64,000 nt of DNA, from assembly GCA_034002905.1 (NCBI GenBank), contig JAVEZQ010000005.1:62001-126000 (forward strand), in the 5' to 3' direction. The notes beneath the pieces were generated by a model, which was not told the origin of the DNA, made no database searches, and was given only the letters and a program-made list of their open reading frames with translations. The DNA is from UBA8914 sp034002905. GTDB lineage: Bacteria; Pseudomonadota; Alphaproteobacteria; UBA9219. Position 1 is the first letter of the stretch; every line of letters starts with the position of its first letter. The position numbers were made by a program, and so were the translations under genes. Below, piece by piece: positions 7,450 through 16,578 of the stretch.

Positions 7450-9522
7450 CTACCCTGACCTAAACAGGCGAACAGCATTATCTTTCTCGAACAAATACAA
7501 TAGGATACGAAGGGCCTTGCCGCGATCGGTGGCCAAATCGGGGTCGGTGGCCAGAATATGCTTGGAATCAGTGTTCGCCATGGCCAAAAGCTTCCGGTCG
7601 CGCAGCAAATTGGCCATCCGATAGACGGGCAGGCCGCTTTGCCTTGTTCCCAGAATATCGCCGGGTCCGCGAAGCCTTAAATCCTCTTCAGCAAGGCGGA
7701 ACCCATCCTCGGTCTCCCGCATCATCGAAAGCCGCTCTTTGGCCGTATCATTGAGTGGCGGTTGGTAGAGGATCAGGCAGTTGGACTTTGCGCTGCCACG
7801 TCCGATGCGTCCGCGCAGCTGATGGAGTTGCGAAAGACCAAAGCGCTCGCCATGCTCGATGATCATCACACTGGCATTGGGGACATCGACGCCCACCTCG
7901 ATGACTGTTGTGGCGACGAGGATTTTGATATCGCCCTTTTGGAAATGATCCATCACCAGCTTCTTCTGCTCCGAAGCCAAACGGCCATGGACAAGGCCAA
8001 CTTGCTCGACGGGGAAGATCTTGGACAGCATTTCAGCGCGTTGTGTCGCGGCGGCGAGGTCGCTTTTCTCTGATTCCTCGACAAGGGGGCAGACCCAATA
8101 AATCTGGGCTCCGCTTTTCAGGATACGCCGCACGGCAGAGATGATCTCGTCCATCCGGTTCATATCGAACAGGCGCGTATCGATCGGTTGACGTCCCGCT
8201 GGCTTTTCCATAAGGCGCGAGACATCCATATCACCATAAGCGGTCAGCGTCAGCGTACGCGGGATAGGCGTCGCGGTCATAACAAGAATGTCAACGCCTT
8301 GCCCTTTCTGCGAGAGCTGGAGCCTTTGCTGCACGCCGAAGCGGTGTTGTTCATCGATGATTGCGAGGCCCAGATCATGAAAAGCGACATCCTGCTGGAA
8401 AAGCGCATGGGTTCCGACGACAAGCCTGAGCGACCCATCAGCAATACGCCGGAGCGTTTCGTCTCGTTCTTTGCCGCGACCCTTGCCAAGTAGCAACCCG
8501 ATTTCAAGCCCCAAAGGCGTAAGAAAAGAGGTAAGCCTTTCATAATGTTGGCGCGCCAAAATCTCTGTGGGGGCCATAAAGGCAGCCTGCGCGCCTGACT
8601 CAACGGCCGCTAACATTGCCATCACGGCGACAATCGTTTTTCCGGAGCCGACATCCCCCTGTAACAGGCGCAGCATCTTGCTCTCGGAGGCCATATCCGC
8701 AAGGATTTCATCCACAGATACCTTCTGTCCCTCGGTGAGTTGAAAGGGCAGGGTGTCTTGTAACTTGCGACGCAGCTTTCCATCACCTTTCAGGACACGG
8801 CCACGACCATTGCGATGATGGCGACGAATAATGGCGAGCGCGAGTTGATCCGCCAAAAGCTCATCATAGATCAACCGTTGTAAAGCCTGCTCCTTTCCCG
8901 TTCCTTGCGGGAGGTGAAGGGTTTTCAGGGCGTCTCGCCAGCTCGGCCATTTTTCGTGTGCTAATAAATCAGCGTTATGCCATTCCGGCATATCGGGCAG
9001 GGTTGGGAGAACTTGCCGGACGAGACCGGAGAGCTTCTTGCTCGTAATCCCTTCGGTCAAGGGATAGACGGGCTCCAAAGGCGGGATCTCGTTTGCCCGA
9101 TCGGGAGGCAGAGCATAATCGGGATGGCTCATTGTCCAGCCACGACCAAAACGCTGCAACTCGCCACTGATGACGATAGGCTTGCCAACGGGATAAAGAT
9201 TGGCCAGATAATCGCCGCGCTGTGTGAAGTAATTGATGGTGATATCGCCGCTGCTATCCGTCGCGATGATACGATAGGGTTTGCCAGGACGGGCGGGGGC
9301 GACATGCTCGACAACGTCAACAGTAAGCGTTGCGATTTTTCCTGTCTGAGCCGTGCGGAGTTTGGGCTGATAGCTTCTATCAATCTCGCCAGACGGCAAG
9401 TGCCACAACAAATCGACGGCCTTATGTAGATCAAGCCGCGCCAAATTGCGTGCAACCTTATCCCCCACTCCTTTGAGGGAGGTCAACGGCGTAAAAAGGG
9501 AGAAGAGTAGAGTAGGGCGCAT
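7450..9522 (-). CDS. recG: ATP-dependent DNA helicase RecG
   Basis: Superfamily 2 helicase that remodels stalled replication forks and Holliday junctions. The frame is open to 9723, but the family N-terminus (SLKGVGDKVARNLARL, a helix-hairpin-like start) follows shortly after ATG 9522, so 690 residues are annotated, the normal length. An OB-fold wedge domain occupies the N-terminal third. Helicase motifs are LLQGDVGSGKTIVA (Walker A), APTEILARQHYE, AIIDEQHRFGVQQR (DEQH box), TATPIPRTL and RGRIGRGSAKS. Divergent from mfd with an 82-base spacer that must hold both promoters. Confidence 0.97.
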   Translation of the reverse strand: MRPTLLFSLFTPLTSLKGVGDKVARNLARLDLHKAVDLLWHLPSGEIDRSYQPKLRTAQTGKIATLTVDVVEHVAPARPGKPYRIIATDSSGDITINYFTQRGDYLANLYPVGKPIVISGELQRFGRGWTMSHPDYALPPDRANEIPPLEPVYPLTEGITSKKLSGLVRQVLPTLPDMPEWHNADLLAHEKWPSWRDALKTLHLPQGTGKEQALQRLIYDELLADQLALAIIRRHHRNGRGRVLKGDGKLRRKLQDTLPFQLTEGQKVSVDEILADMASESKMLRLLQGDVGSGKTIVAVMAMLAAVESGAQAAFMAPTEILARQHYERLTSFLTPLGLEIGLLLGKGRGKERDETLRRIADGSLRLVVGTHALFQQDVAFHDLGLAIIDEQHRFGVQQRLQLSQKGQGVDILVMTATPIPRTLTLTAYGDMDVSRLMEKPAGRQPIDTRLFDMNRMDEIISAVRRILKSGAQIYWVCPLVEESEKSDLAAATQRAEMLSKIFPVEQVGLVHGRLASEQKKLVMDHFQKGDIKILVATTVIEVGVDVPNASVMIIEHGERFGLSQLHQLRGRIGRGSAKSNCLILYQPPLNDTAKERLSMMRETEDGFRLAEEDLRLRGPGDILGTRQSGLPVYRMANLLRDRKLLAMANTDSKHILATDPDLATDRGKALRILLYLFEKDNAVRLFRSG

Positions 9523-9604
9523 GGCGCTGATTTTACAATCATTCTTGCCAGTTGGACAAGATGTGATATATAGCCCGTTTCCTCTATAAAACTCACGAAC
9601 CTCT

Positions 9605-12600
9605 ATGTTTGTTACGCAGTTCAGCCTGACCACATCACATAAGCAGCGCATCTCCGGTGTGCCTGCGGGGCATGATGCGCGCCTGATCCTCGATCTTGCA
9701 GTCAGGGCAGGGCGGCAACCCATCGTCTATGTCGCTACGGACGAGGTCAAAGCGGCCTTACTGATCGAAACCATCGGGTTCTTTTCCCCCGATCTGGAAG
9801 TCATACCCTTTCCGGCTTGGGACTGCCTGCCCTATGACCGGATCTCGCCACATCCCGACATTGCCTCGCAAAGGATCGCGGCGCTGATGCGCCTTAAGCG
9901 GCCCTTCGACAAGCCCGCTCTGATTGTGACAACCGTTAACGCCTTGATCCAGCGCGTTGTGCCGCCCGAAGCCCTCGACAAGCAAGCCTTTGCTGTATCC
10001 GTAGGCGATACGCTTGATCTGGATAAGCTAACACTGAATCTCGTTGCGTCCGGTTATCACAAGACAAGCACCGTGCGCGAAGTCGGCGAGTTTGCTGTGC
10101 GCGGGGGGATTATCGACCTCTATCCCGCCGCTTTGTCCCAGCCCCTTCGGATTGATCTGTTCGGGCAGGAGGTGGAAGCAATCCGCGCCTTTGATCCGCT
10201 GAGCCAGATCACCACAGGCACGGTCGATCATCTGTCCATGATCCCGACTTCCGAAGTCATCCTTGAGGATCAAACGGTCACGCGCTTTCGCGGAAACTAC
10301 CGCGAGCTTTTCGGTTCGACGCTTGACAATGATCCGCTTTATGAAGCTGTGTCGACGCGCCGCAAGTTTCCGGGCGTCGAGCATTGGCTCCCGCTCTTTT
10401 ACGATCGTTTGGTGGGCCTGTTAGATTACCTTCCGGCGGTCCCTGTCTTTTTCGAAGCGCAGGCAACGGATGCTATCCTGTCCCGCTTTGAGCAAATCAA
10501 CGACTTCTATCAGGCACGACAGAGCCTTTTTACCGCAACACTTAAGGGCAAAAATAAAGAGTCCGTTCATAACGTGGCGCCCTATAAGCCTGTGCCCGTT
10601 GAACAGATGTTTCTGTCGCCGGAAGATATCGATACAGTTCTTAAAGGGCGCGCGCTCGGAGTCCTGTCGCCGTTTCAAGAGCCGGATGATTCCGCGCTTT
10701 TCGGTGGTGGGCAAATAGGCCGTGATTTCGCTGATGCGCGTGGGCGCGGCGATATGGCTGAGTTGTACAAGCGTGTGAAGGACTATATCCAAGAACATCA
10801 GGGGATGGGACGACGCGTTGCTTTAGCCTGCTACACACGTGGCTCGGCTGAGCGCCTTTCCAGCATATTCAAGGCGCACCAGATCGATGTGATGGAGGCG
10901 CCGCAAAGTTGGCGCGAAATGACAAAGCTTGATCCCAAGCTTATCACCATCATGATCCTTGGGATCGAACATGGCTTTGTCTCGCCAGACCTTGTGGTGA
11001 TTACAGAGCAGGACATTTTGGGCGATCGCCTTGTGCGCAAGCCCAAAAAGAAAAAACTGGCCGCGCAGTTCCAACTCGAACTCGACAGCCTGAATGTCGG
11101 CGATTATGTTGTGCATAGCGAACATGGCATTGGGCGCTATGAAGGGTTTGAAGCCATAAACGCACTCGGCGCGGTGCATGATTGCATCAAGCTGATTTAT
11201 GATGGTGGCGACAAGCTGTATCTGCCTGTTGAAAATCTTGAAGCGCTGACACGTTATGCGAATGCCGATAGTGCCGTGGTTCTCGATAAGCTTGGCGGGG
11301 CAGGGTGGCAATCACGCAAAGCGCGTGTCAAAAAGCGTCTCTTGGAAATCGCCGACTCTCTTATAAAGATCGCCGCCGAACGCCACCTCAGAAAAGCCGA
11401 TATCATCGCGCCGGAGCAGGGCGGGTACCACGAGTTTTCAGCCCGTTTCCCCTATAATGAAACAGAGGATCAAGCGAATGCCATTGACTCCGTGATGGAT
11501 GATTTTTCATCGGGACGCCCGATGGATCGTCTGGTTTGCGGTGATGTTGGTTTCGGTAAAACCGAGGTCGCACTTCGTGCGGCCTTTGCGGCGGCAAGTT
11601 CGGGACTGCAGGTCGCTGTCGTTGCGCCGACAACCCTTCTGGTGCGTCAGCACTTCCAGAACTTTGTGACGCGGTTTAAAGGTTTCCCTTATCGTATTGT
11701 GCAGCTCTCCCGCATGGTGAATGCCAAAGAGAGCAAGGAGAACAAGCGCCTTCTCGCTGATGGCGAGGCCCAGATCGTCGTCGGCACGCATGCGGTGCTG
11801 AGTAAGGATGTCAAATTCCAGAACCTCGGCCTTGTGATTATCGACGAGGAGCAACATTTTGGTGTGAAGCAGAAAGAACAGCTCAAGGAAATGCGAGCGG
11901 ATGTTCACGTGTTGACGCTTACCGCCACGCCTATCCCGCGCACCTTGCAACTGGCGCTAACAGGCGTGCGCGAGCTTAGCCTTATCACGACACCGCCTGT
12001 GGATCGTTTGGCCGTTTCCACTTATGTCCTGCCTTTTGATCCGCTTGTCATCCGCGAAGCCCTGATGCGTGAGCATTACCGCGGCGGACAGAGCTTTTAT
12101 GTCTGTCCCCGCATCGAAGATTTGCCGAAAGTTCAGGAAACCTTGCGCGAATTGGTGCCTGAACTGAAAATGGTGTCGGCACATGGCCGGATGAGCCCGA
12201 CCGAGCTTGACGATATCATGACCGCTTTTGATGCGCGCAAATATGATCTTCTTCTCGCGACCAATATCATTGAATCCGGCCTCGATATTCCGAATGCCAA
12301 CACCATCATTCTGCATCGCGCGGATATGTTCGGTCTGGCCCAGCTTTATCAACTGCGCGGTCGTGTCGGTCGCGCCAAGCAGCGAGGCTACGCCTATTTC
12401 ACCTATAATCCTGTGATGCCCTTATCCTCCACGGCGCAGCAAAGGCTTGAGGTTATCTCCACGCTTGACCAACTTGGGGCCGGGTTCCAGCTTGCCAGCC
12501 ACGATATGGATATACGCGGCACGGGTAATCTTTTGGGTGAGGAGCAATCCGGCCATATCCGCGAGGTCGGTATCGAGCTTTATCAGCAAATGCTGGAGGA

Positions 12601-13117
12601 TGCGATTGCTGCCGTCAAGGCTGGTGGTGGCGTCGAAGCCGTCACTTCGGGCCAGACGGTCACCGATCGCTGGTCGCCACAGATCAATATCGGGCTTTCG
12701 GTCATGATCCCTGAGACCTATGTGGCAGATGCCAATGTGCGTATGGGGCTTTACCGTCGTCTGGCCGAAGGGTCGGAGGAACAAGACACGGACTCTATTG
12801 CCGCCGAAATGCTCGACCGTTTTGGCCCCTTGCCGGAGGAAGTCGAAAACCTGCTGCAAACGGTCAATATCAAACTCCTGTGCAAGAAAGCTGGCATTGC
12901 CAAACTTGATGTGGGCCCCAAAGGCGCGGTGATCGGCTTTTATCAGGATAGCTTTGCCCACCCTGAGCGCCTGATCCCATGGATTGCGGCTCAGACGGGC
13001 ACAGCCAAAGTGAGGCCCGACCAGAAGCTAGTCGTTATGCGTGTTTGGGACGATATGGAGCGCCGTATTCAGGGCATCAAGCAGCTGCTTGGTGAGATAA
13101 TCTTTCTTGCCCAATAA
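9605..13117 (+). CDS. mfd: Transcription-repair coupling factor Mfd
   Basis: Displaces RNA polymerase stalled at DNA lesions and recruits UvrA. The full 1170 residues are present: a UvrB-like N-terminal module (FPAWDCLPYDRISPHPD), the RNA-polymerase-interacting domain near residue 495 (GDYVVHSEHGIGRYEGFE), the RecG-like motor with Walker A CGDVGFGKTEVALRAAF near 640, the DEEQ box VIIDEEQHFGVKQKE, TATPIPRTLQLAL and RGRVGRAKQRGYAYF, and a C-terminal TRCF domain that masks UvrA binding. The gene is intact with no frameshift. It is divergent from recG, so two fork/transcription-repair helicases share one short intergenic region. Confidence 0.98.
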   Translation: MFVTQFSLTTSHKQRISGVPAGHDARLILDLAVRAGRQPIVYVATDEVKAALLIETIGFFSPDLEVIPFPAWDCLPYDRISPHPDIASQRIAALMRLKRPFDKPALIVTTVNALIQRVVPPEALDKQAFAVSVGDTLDLDKLTLNLVASGYHKTSTVREVGEFAVRGGIIDLYPAALSQPLRIDLFGQEVEAIRAFDPLSQITTGTVDHLSMIPTSEVILEDQTVTRFRGNYRELFGSTLDNDPLYEAVSTRRKFPGVEHWLPLFYDRLVGLLDYLPAVPVFFEAQATDAILSRFEQINDFYQARQSLFTATLKGKNKESVHNVAPYKPVPVEQMFLSPEDIDTVLKGRALGVLSPFQEPDDSALFGGGQIGRDFADARGRGDMAELYKRVKDYIQEHQGMGRRVALACYTRGSAERLSSIFKAHQIDVMEAPQSWREMTKLDPKLITIMILGIEHGFVSPDLVVITEQDILGDRLVRKPKKKKLAAQFQLELDSLNVGDYVVHSEHGIGRYEGFEAINALGAVHDCIKLIYDGGDKLYLPVENLEALTRYANADSAVVLDKLGGAGWQSRKARVKKRLLEIADSLIKIAAERHLRKADIIAPEQGGYHEFSARFPYNETEDQANAIDSVMDDFSSGRPMDRLVCGDVGFGKTEVALRAAFAAASSGLQVAVVAPTTLLVRQHFQNFVTRFKGFPYRIVQLSRMVNAKESKENKRLLADGEAQIVVGTHAVLSKDVKFQNLGLVIIDEEQHFGVKQKEQLKEMRADVHVLTLTATPIPRTLQLALTGVRELSLITTPPVDRLAVSTYVLPFDPLVIREALMREHYRGGQSFYVCPRIEDLPKVQETLRELVPELKMVSAHGRMSPTELDDIMTAFDARKYDLLLATNIIESGLDIPNANTIILHRADMFGLAQLYQLRGRVGRAKQRGYAYFTYNPVMPLSSTAQQRLEVISTLDQLGAGFQLASHDMDIRGTGNLLGEEQSGHIREVGIELYQQMLEDAIAAVKAGGGVEAVTSGQTVTDRWSPQINIGLSVMIPETYVADANVRMGLYRRLAEGSEEQDTDSIAAEMLDRFGPLPEEVENLLQTVNIKLLCKKAGIAKLDVGPKGAVIGFYQDSFAHPERLIPWIAAQTGTAKVRPDQKLVVMRVWDDMERRIQGIKQLLGEIIFLAQ

Positions 13118-13194
13118 ATTTTAAGAATGCTTACTATATGTTAGCACTTTTTCTTTAACATGTAGGCGTTACGACATGCCGGAGAGCCAGTTCA

Positions 13195-13545
13195 ATGAGT
13201 GATAGTTACGTCGACGCTAAAATTTTGGAAGCTCTTAAAGCCACAAACAATGACGAGCGGGATGCCCAAAAGCTTGTGATTACTTGGGCTGTGCGTGATC
13301 AGGCTCTACTCATCGGCCTGTCCAAGCCGCACCTTAAGACCCTTGTCAAAACCAAGATTGACGAACTTAATCGCAAGAGCAAAAAGGGCAAAGTCAAAGA
13401 TATTCCGCCTGAAATCAAGAAGATGGTCGTTTCACCTTCTAAGGGGGAGAAGCGTTCTCCCGTCAAGGCACCACCTCATCATGCCTCAAAGCGCCATGTC
13501 TCGGTCATGAACCAGATCGTCGCCGCCTTTAAGAAAAAGGCATAA
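13195..13545 (+). CDS. Hypothetical basic protein, 116 aa
   Basis: Not recognised. It starts at ATG 13195 after a GGAGAG-type ribosome site (CCGGAGAGCC, 13180-13189). The first ~60 residues are predicted helical (YVDAKILEALKATNN, DAQKLVITWAVRDQ, LLIGLSKPHLKTLVKTKI), and the rest is lysine/proline-rich and probably disordered (KSKKGKVKDIPPEIKK, KGEKRSPVKAPPHH) with a basic end. No signal peptide or membrane segment. The basic tail would suit a nucleic-acid-binding or nucleoid-associated protein, but that is only inference. It lies between mfd and scpA, all in one direction. Confidence 0.8.
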   Translation: MSDSYVDAKILEALKATNNDERDAQKLVITWAVRDQALLIGLSKPHLKTLVKTKIDELNRKSKKGKVKDIPPEIKKMVVSPSKGEKRSPVKAPPHHASKRHVSVMNQIVAAFKKKA

Positions 13546-13669
13546 GCGCGCTTGTAACGAACACGGAAAAATCAAAAATCACGGGCATGGAACACGTTTT
13601 TACGTGCATCTAGGGGCGTGATCGCGCAAAATAATCCACGTTTGATTCGTGTAACGTCTTGTTTTGCTT

Positions 13670-14503
13670 ATGTCCGAGATCGACCAACCCACTGAACCCA
13701 ACCAAGAACCAGTTCCTGAGGTCCTTACCCATGGGCCGGATGACCTTGTCGTGGCGCTGGCTGGCTTTGATGGCCCCATAGACCTGCTGTTGTCGCTAGC
13801 GCGCGAGCAAAAGGTTGATTTGTCGACGCTGTCGATCTTGCAACTGGCTGAGCAGTATCTGGACTATATCAATAACGCCCGCAAGTTGAGGCTTGAACTC
13901 GCCGCCGATTATCTGGTCATGGCGGCATGGCTAGCCTATTTAAAATCCCGTCTCTTGCTTCCCGAAGAGGAGACACAGGATGAGAACGCCGCCGATATGG
14001 CCGAGGCGCTCAAGTTCCAGCTCCTGCGTCTCGAGGCGATGCAGAAGGCCGCAAAGTCTATCTTTGAGCTTCCACAGCTTGGCAGCGATACCTTTATGCG
14101 TGGAGTGCCGGAAAAGTTGGAGGTGATTGAGAAACCGGTATATCACCTGCCGATCTATGATCTTTTGTCGGCACTTGGTGCGCCGTTACGACGCCGCAAG
14201 CACGAAACCTATGATATCAAACCCAATCGTCTCTACACTTTGGAAGAAAGCCTGACACGCATGCGACGTATGCTGGGCGGCTTCATGGATTGGGGTAATT
14301 TGCAACTCTTCATTCCAAGCTTACTTGGCCACGATGCGCTTGAATCTCGTTCAGCGATAGCCTCGACTTTCGCGGCAGCTCTGGAAATGGTCAAAGAAGG
14401 ACAGCTTGAGATCCGACAAAGCCAGTGCTTTTCTGCTATCTATCTTCGCAATAAACCCAAGCCATCCACGTCATCTGACGATACGGCTCCATCCGGCCAG
14501 TAA
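13670..14503 (+). CDS. scpA: Segregation and condensation protein A
   Basis: Kleisin subunit of the SMC-ScpAB condensin that organises and segregates the chromosome. The N-terminal region has the family signature: LAGFDGPIDLLLSLAREQKVD, then LSILQLAEQYLDYI and AADYLVMAAWLAYLKSRLLLP. The C-terminal winged-helix part ends with ALEMVKEGQLEIRQSQ and FSAIYL. A TTG six bases upstream is in frame, but ATG 13670 (MSEIDQ) is the natural start. The next gene is scpB, 11 bases after the stop. Length 277 residues is normal for alphaproteobacteria. Confidence 0.96.
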   Translation: MSEIDQPTEPNQEPVPEVLTHGPDDLVVALAGFDGPIDLLLSLAREQKVDLSTLSILQLAEQYLDYINNARKLRLELAADYLVMAAWLAYLKSRLLLPEEETQDENAADMAEALKFQLLRLEAMQKAAKSIFELPQLGSDTFMRGVPEKLEVIEKPVYHLPIYDLLSALGAPLRRRKHETYDIKPNRLYTLEESLTRMRRMLGGFMDWGNLQLFIPSLLGHDALESRSAIASTFAAALEMVKEGQLEIRQSQCFSAIYLRNKPKPSTSSDDTAPSGQ

Positions 14504-14514
14504 GAGTGAAATCC

Positions 14515-15240
14515 ATGACCGACGAAATGACAGAAGTTCAAAATGAAACGTCAGCTCCTGAAGCGACACCGGCCGAGGTGGTTGCAACGCCTGAGACTGA
14601 ACTCGACGAAAGTACGGCGCTACGCGTTGCGGAGGCTTTGCTGTTTGCCAGCACGGAGCCTGTGACACTATCCTATTTGCAGGAACAACTTAAAGGCTAT
14701 GAAGACGTTCCGGCGCTCTTGGCAGCTCTACAGGAAAGCTATAAAGAGAGGGGCGTCAACCTTGTTCAGAATGACGGTGTGTGGAGTTTCCGCTCTGCAC
14801 CTGAGCTTGCGCCCTATCTGACGGTTGTCCGCCAGCCGCGCCGCAAGCTTCCGAAAGCGGCCTCAGAAGTCTTGGCTATTATCGCTTATCACCAGCCCAT
14901 CACCCGTGCAGAGATCGAGTCTATTCGCGGCGTCGAAACAAGCCGCGGGACTCTCGACATACTTCTTGAAACGGGATGGGTTCGTCCCGGCAAGCGGCGC
15001 GACACGCCGGGCCGTCCGCTGACATGGAAGACGACACCGGATTTTCTCAGCCACTTCAACCTTGCTTCCTTGTCGGAGCTTCCGGGTCTTGATGATCTCA
15101 AAGCGGCGGGGCTCCTTGATACGCGTCCCGTCTTTGCCAGCCTCAAACCGGATGGCGACGAGACGCAGAGCATGGAAGATATTGTGGCTGCCGAGGATGA
15201 AGCCAACGCCTATGGGCATTGGGTAGAAGAGGGCTCGTGA
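14515..15240 (+). CDS. scpB: Segregation and condensation protein B
   Basis: Winged-helix partner of ScpA in the SMC condensin complex. The start is set at ATG 14515, with AAGAG before it; a GTG at 14506 is possible. After an acidic, low-complexity N-terminus (about 30 residues) come the two winged helices: ALRVAEALLFASTEPVT and the typical second one with LPKAASEVLAIIAYHQPITRAEIE followed by IRGVETSRGTLDILLETGWV and GRPLTWKTTPDFLSHF. The stop codon overlaps the GTG of the next gene (GTGA), implying translational coupling to the membrane phosphoesterase. Confidence 0.96.
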   Translation: MTDEMTEVQNETSAPEATPAEVVATPETELDESTALRVAEALLFASTEPVTLSYLQEQLKGYEDVPALLAALQESYKERGVNLVQNDGVWSFRSAPELAPYLTVVRQPRRKLPKAASEVLAIIAYHQPITRAEIESIRGVETSRGTLDILLETGWVRPGKRRDTPGRPLTWKTTPDFLSHFNLASLSELPGLDDLKAAGLLDTRPVFASLKPDGDETQSMEDIVAAEDEANAYGHWVEEGS

Positions 15241-16385
15241 AAGTGCTGATCGCCATAGCCTTTCTGGGCATGGTCAACGCCTATCTTTATGGGCGTTTCA
15301 ATAGCTGGTTCAAAATCCAAGGATGTCCAAGCGGATTTCTGGCCATTGTCTTCCCGCTCTTTTTCGCCGTTCAGCTTTTATGGCCTGTATTGGACATCTG
15401 GATGCGGGAGTCTGGTGGGGCCAATATCCCGCTAGGCTTGCACGACATTCTTGTCAACGCCTCCTTTATCGTGCTTGGGGTCTTCTCCTGTCTAATTGTC
15501 TACACCCTGCTTGCGGATTTTGCTGGCCTTGTCGCACGCATTTTCTTGTCGGATCAGCAACTCATAGCGTTTATCCGTGCGCTAATCATTCTGCCGCTTG
15601 TGGCAACTGCTGTGAATGTTGTGTGGGGATACTCTAATACGGGGAAGGTTGCCGTTGTTCCTGTCGAAATTGCGATCCAAAATCTCCCGCCAGCTTTTGA
15701 GGGGTATAAAATCGCGCAAATATCCGATACCCATATCGGTACGAATATCGACAAGGACTTCGCACAAATGGTTGTTGATCAGGTGAATGTCTTAAATGCC
15801 GATATGGTTGCCCTGACTGGTGACTGGGCTGATGGCTTTCCGCTGGAACGCAAAGACGCTGTCGCGCCCTTTAAGCGTCTCAGGGCCCCTGATGGCGTTT
15901 ATTATGTCACGGGCAATCATGAATATTACTGGGATGCAGTGGGATGGGAAAACGAAGCGCTTCAGACGGGCTTTCACACTCTGGCCAATACACACATTAT
16001 GCTGAACCGCGGTTCGGAAAAGCTGGCAATTGCTGGCGTGTCTGATCCGACCTCTTTATCGATTCCTTCGACGCCGCCAACCAATATTGGCGCGGCATTG
16101 GCGGGGGTTCCCGCTGGTGTGCCTAAAATCCTTTTGGCGCACCAGCCTGTTGTTGTAGAGAGCGCCGCGAAATTGAATGTCGATCTCGTTCTTTCCGGCC
16201 ATACGCATGCGGGACAGTATTTTCCCTATACCCTGATTATTCATCTGTTCCAGAAGCGAACCAAGGGGCTCTATGAAGTTGGGCCGCTTCAACTCTACAT
16301 TAACCGTGGGACGGGCTTTTGGGGTCCACCGCTTCGCACGGGCGGACTGGGCGAGATTACGTTGATAACTTTGCATTGCAAGTAA
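15237..16385 (+). CDS. Membrane-bound metallophosphoesterase
   Basis: A calcineurin-type phosphoesterase anchored in the inner membrane, similar in plan to YkuE/YaeI proteins. About four hydrophobic segments occupy residues 1-145 (MKVLIAIAFLGMVNAYL, LAIVFPLFFAVQLLW, ASFIVLGVFSCLIVYTLL, ALIILPLVATAVNVVW). The catalytic domain follows with all metal motifs: QISDTHIG, ALTGDWADG, VTGNHEYYWD, LLAHQP and LSGHTHAGQYFP. The start is GTG 15237, which overlaps the scpB stop and has AGAAGAGGG before it; an upstream TTG at 15219 lies inside scpB. The substrate is unknown; some relatives act on UDP-sugar lipids or other phosphodiesters. Confidence 0.88.
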   Translation: MKVLIAIAFLGMVNAYLYGRFNSWFKIQGCPSGFLAIVFPLFFAVQLLWPVLDIWMRESGGANIPLGLHDILVNASFIVLGVFSCLIVYTLLADFAGLVARIFLSDQQLIAFIRALIILPLVATAVNVVWGYSNTGKVAVVPVEIAIQNLPPAFEGYKIAQISDTHIGTNIDKDFAQMVVDQVNVLNADMVALTGDWADGFPLERKDAVAPFKRLRAPDGVYYVTGNHEYYWDAVGWENEALQTGFHTLANTHIMLNRGSEKLAIAGVSDPTSLSIPSTPPTNIGAALAGVPAGVPKILLAHQPVVVESAAKLNVDLVLSGHTHAGQYFPYTLIIHLFQKRTKGLYEVGPLQLYINRGTGFWGPPLRTGGLGEITLITLHCK

Positions 16386-16578
16386 TCGCGGTTTGGTTGT
16401 TGCGCGCTCAAAACAACCTTTACTGATCTCACAAAAAAATGAGCAAAAAAATGATAAAAGTATGGCTTTTTATCTAGCGTTGAAGTACCGTTAACCTTAA
16501 ATATACATTCCGTTCTGTATGTATAGTTCCACACAAAAATGCGCATAAATCACGCGCTATGTTCTAAAGGGGGTGGCG

